Source of the DNA: DATIJJ01 sp035478795
GTDB taxonomy: Bacteria > Pseudomonadota > Gammaproteobacteria > DSM-16500
DNA length: 23,851 bases
Direction: 5' to 3'
NCBI GenBank assembly: GCA_035478795.1
Contig: DATIJJ010000082.1
Coordinates: 1-23,851 of the forward strand
Shown here: positions 23,303-23,851 of the stretch, in pieces
Position numbering within the stretch: position 1 is the stretch's first letter
How the letters are laid out: every line of letters starts with the position of its first letter
Position numbers and translations under genes: made by a program
Notes under the pieces: model-generated
Databases searched by the model: none
What the model was told of the DNA's origin: nothing
Seen by the model: the letters and a program-made list of their open reading frames with translations, nothing else

Positions 23303-23851
23303 TTAATTGATAGAACGCTTGTTTAATCCAAAATAATTATAAATATAAAATCGCGCTATTCCCGTGTATTCATGCAACGCAAAATCGGTGAGTGCGAAAG
23401 TATATCCGAGTGGAACAAGTGTGATGCGAGTGGAAATATAATCAGACACAGCAGGGGTTGGATGCATTCCAAAATTCGAAAAATAAAGCAGCGCACGTTT
23501 CATGTGTATTCCGGATGTCACCAGAAAAACAGCATCAGCATTTTCTTTTTTTAAAATCGCACTGGTAAATTCTGCATTTTGATAAGTGTTCATACTATTT
23601 TTTTCTAATATTATATTTGAGTTTTCTATTCCAAGAGCATTCAATGCTGTTTGATAGACAGATGCTTCTGATTCGCCGGTGGAAAGCGCATCGCCACCGC
23701 TAATAATAATATTGCATTGAGCGTTTGTTTTTTTACATAAAAAATAAAGACGGGCTGTTTCATAAATGCGTGAATACGCGAGTAAGGTTGGCCGGGGAGA
23801 CAATGTATCATTTGATTTTACCGTGCCTGCGCCGAGCAATACGATTGCATT
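23303..23851 (-). CDS. DUF218 (YdcF/ElyC/SanA-like) protein, start beyond the window
   Basis: The frame is open to the window edge (NAIVLLGAG upstream of the first internal start-like codon), so the N terminus is missing. About 182 codons are visible. Family features are the VLLGAG strand, IIISGGDAL, the NSMNTYQNAEFT segment (matching the usual S-x-T-x-E/QNA motif) and VFLVTSGIHMKRA. DUF218 proteins are often anchored by an N-terminal membrane segment and ElyC affects envelope/peptidoglycan precursor use in E. coli, but the biochemical role is unsettled. The final part (DFALHEYTGIARFYIYNYFGL) is typical of the family C terminus. Composition is AT-rich like the neighbouring ATPase. Confidence 0.82.
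   Translation of the reverse strand, partial: NAIVLLGAGTVKSNDTLSPRPTLLAYSRIYETARLYFLCKKTNAQCNIIISGGDALSTGESEASVYQTALNALGIENSNIILEKNSMNTYQNAEFTSAILKKENADAVFLVTSGIHMKRALLYFSNFGMHPTPAVSDYISTRITLVPLGYTFALTDFALHEYTGIARFYIYNYFGLNKRSIN

Overview
This window comes from a gammaproteobacterium, most likely a member of the order Legionellales (Legionella/Coxiella-type host-associated bacteria). The evidence is a long, collinear run of Dot/Icm type IVB secretion genes (icmP-O-N-M-L-L-L-K-E-G-C-D-J-B) next to a typical gammaproteobacterial housekeeping block (prs, tRNA-Gln, lolB diverging from hemA-prfA-prmC-dksA). I cannot name the species from sequence alone.

Layout. (1) 1-1849, minus strand: lolB, tRNA-Gln(UUG) and prs, with a good sigma70-like promoter between lolB and the tRNA. 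The ispE gene that many gammaproteobacteria carry between lolB and prs is absent. (2) 1850-1991: divergent promoter region. (3) 1992-5664, plus strand: hemA, prfA and prmC, closely packed or overlapping, then dksA. (4) 5665-21541, plus strand: thirteen genes from icmP to icmB encoding most of the envelope-spanning machine and its coupling complex. IcmO is the coupling ATPase, with IcmP and the zinc protein IcmJ as partners. IcmN is an outer-membrane lipoprotein. IcmM and three tandem IcmL paralogues are VirB8-like inner-membrane proteins. IcmK and IcmE are VirB9- and VirB10-like core proteins, IcmG is an inner-membrane coiled-coil protein, IcmC and IcmD are small membrane proteins, and IcmB is the VirB4-like ATPase. 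Spacing is tight except for three gaps of about 85-120 bases that each hold a promoter-like sequence, so the block may be several overlapping transcripts. The icmT/S/R/Q and icmF/H genes that flank this run in Legionella are not in the window.

(5) 21542-23851, minus strand: a visibly AT-rich accessory segment unlike the rest. It holds an AAA ATPase of the archaeal-ATPase/DUF234 type with a C-terminal PD-(D/E)XK-like nuclease motif, and the start-truncated end of a DUF218 (YdcF/ElyC-like) gene. Between them are two copies of a 37-base palindromic element. One copy is followed by a T-tract and looks like a terminator, and both contain a TATAAT. The other copy overlaps the ATPase ribosome binding site. 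An 18-base perfect palindrome followed by seven T residues lies just past the ATPase stop.

The most unusual items are the four-gene icmM/icmL tandem family, the IcmE periplasmic region built of about four 65-residue helical repeats, the glycine-zipper segment inside IcmN, and the palindrome-bracketed ATPase at the end of the secretion cluster. No stretch over 300 bases lacks a gene.
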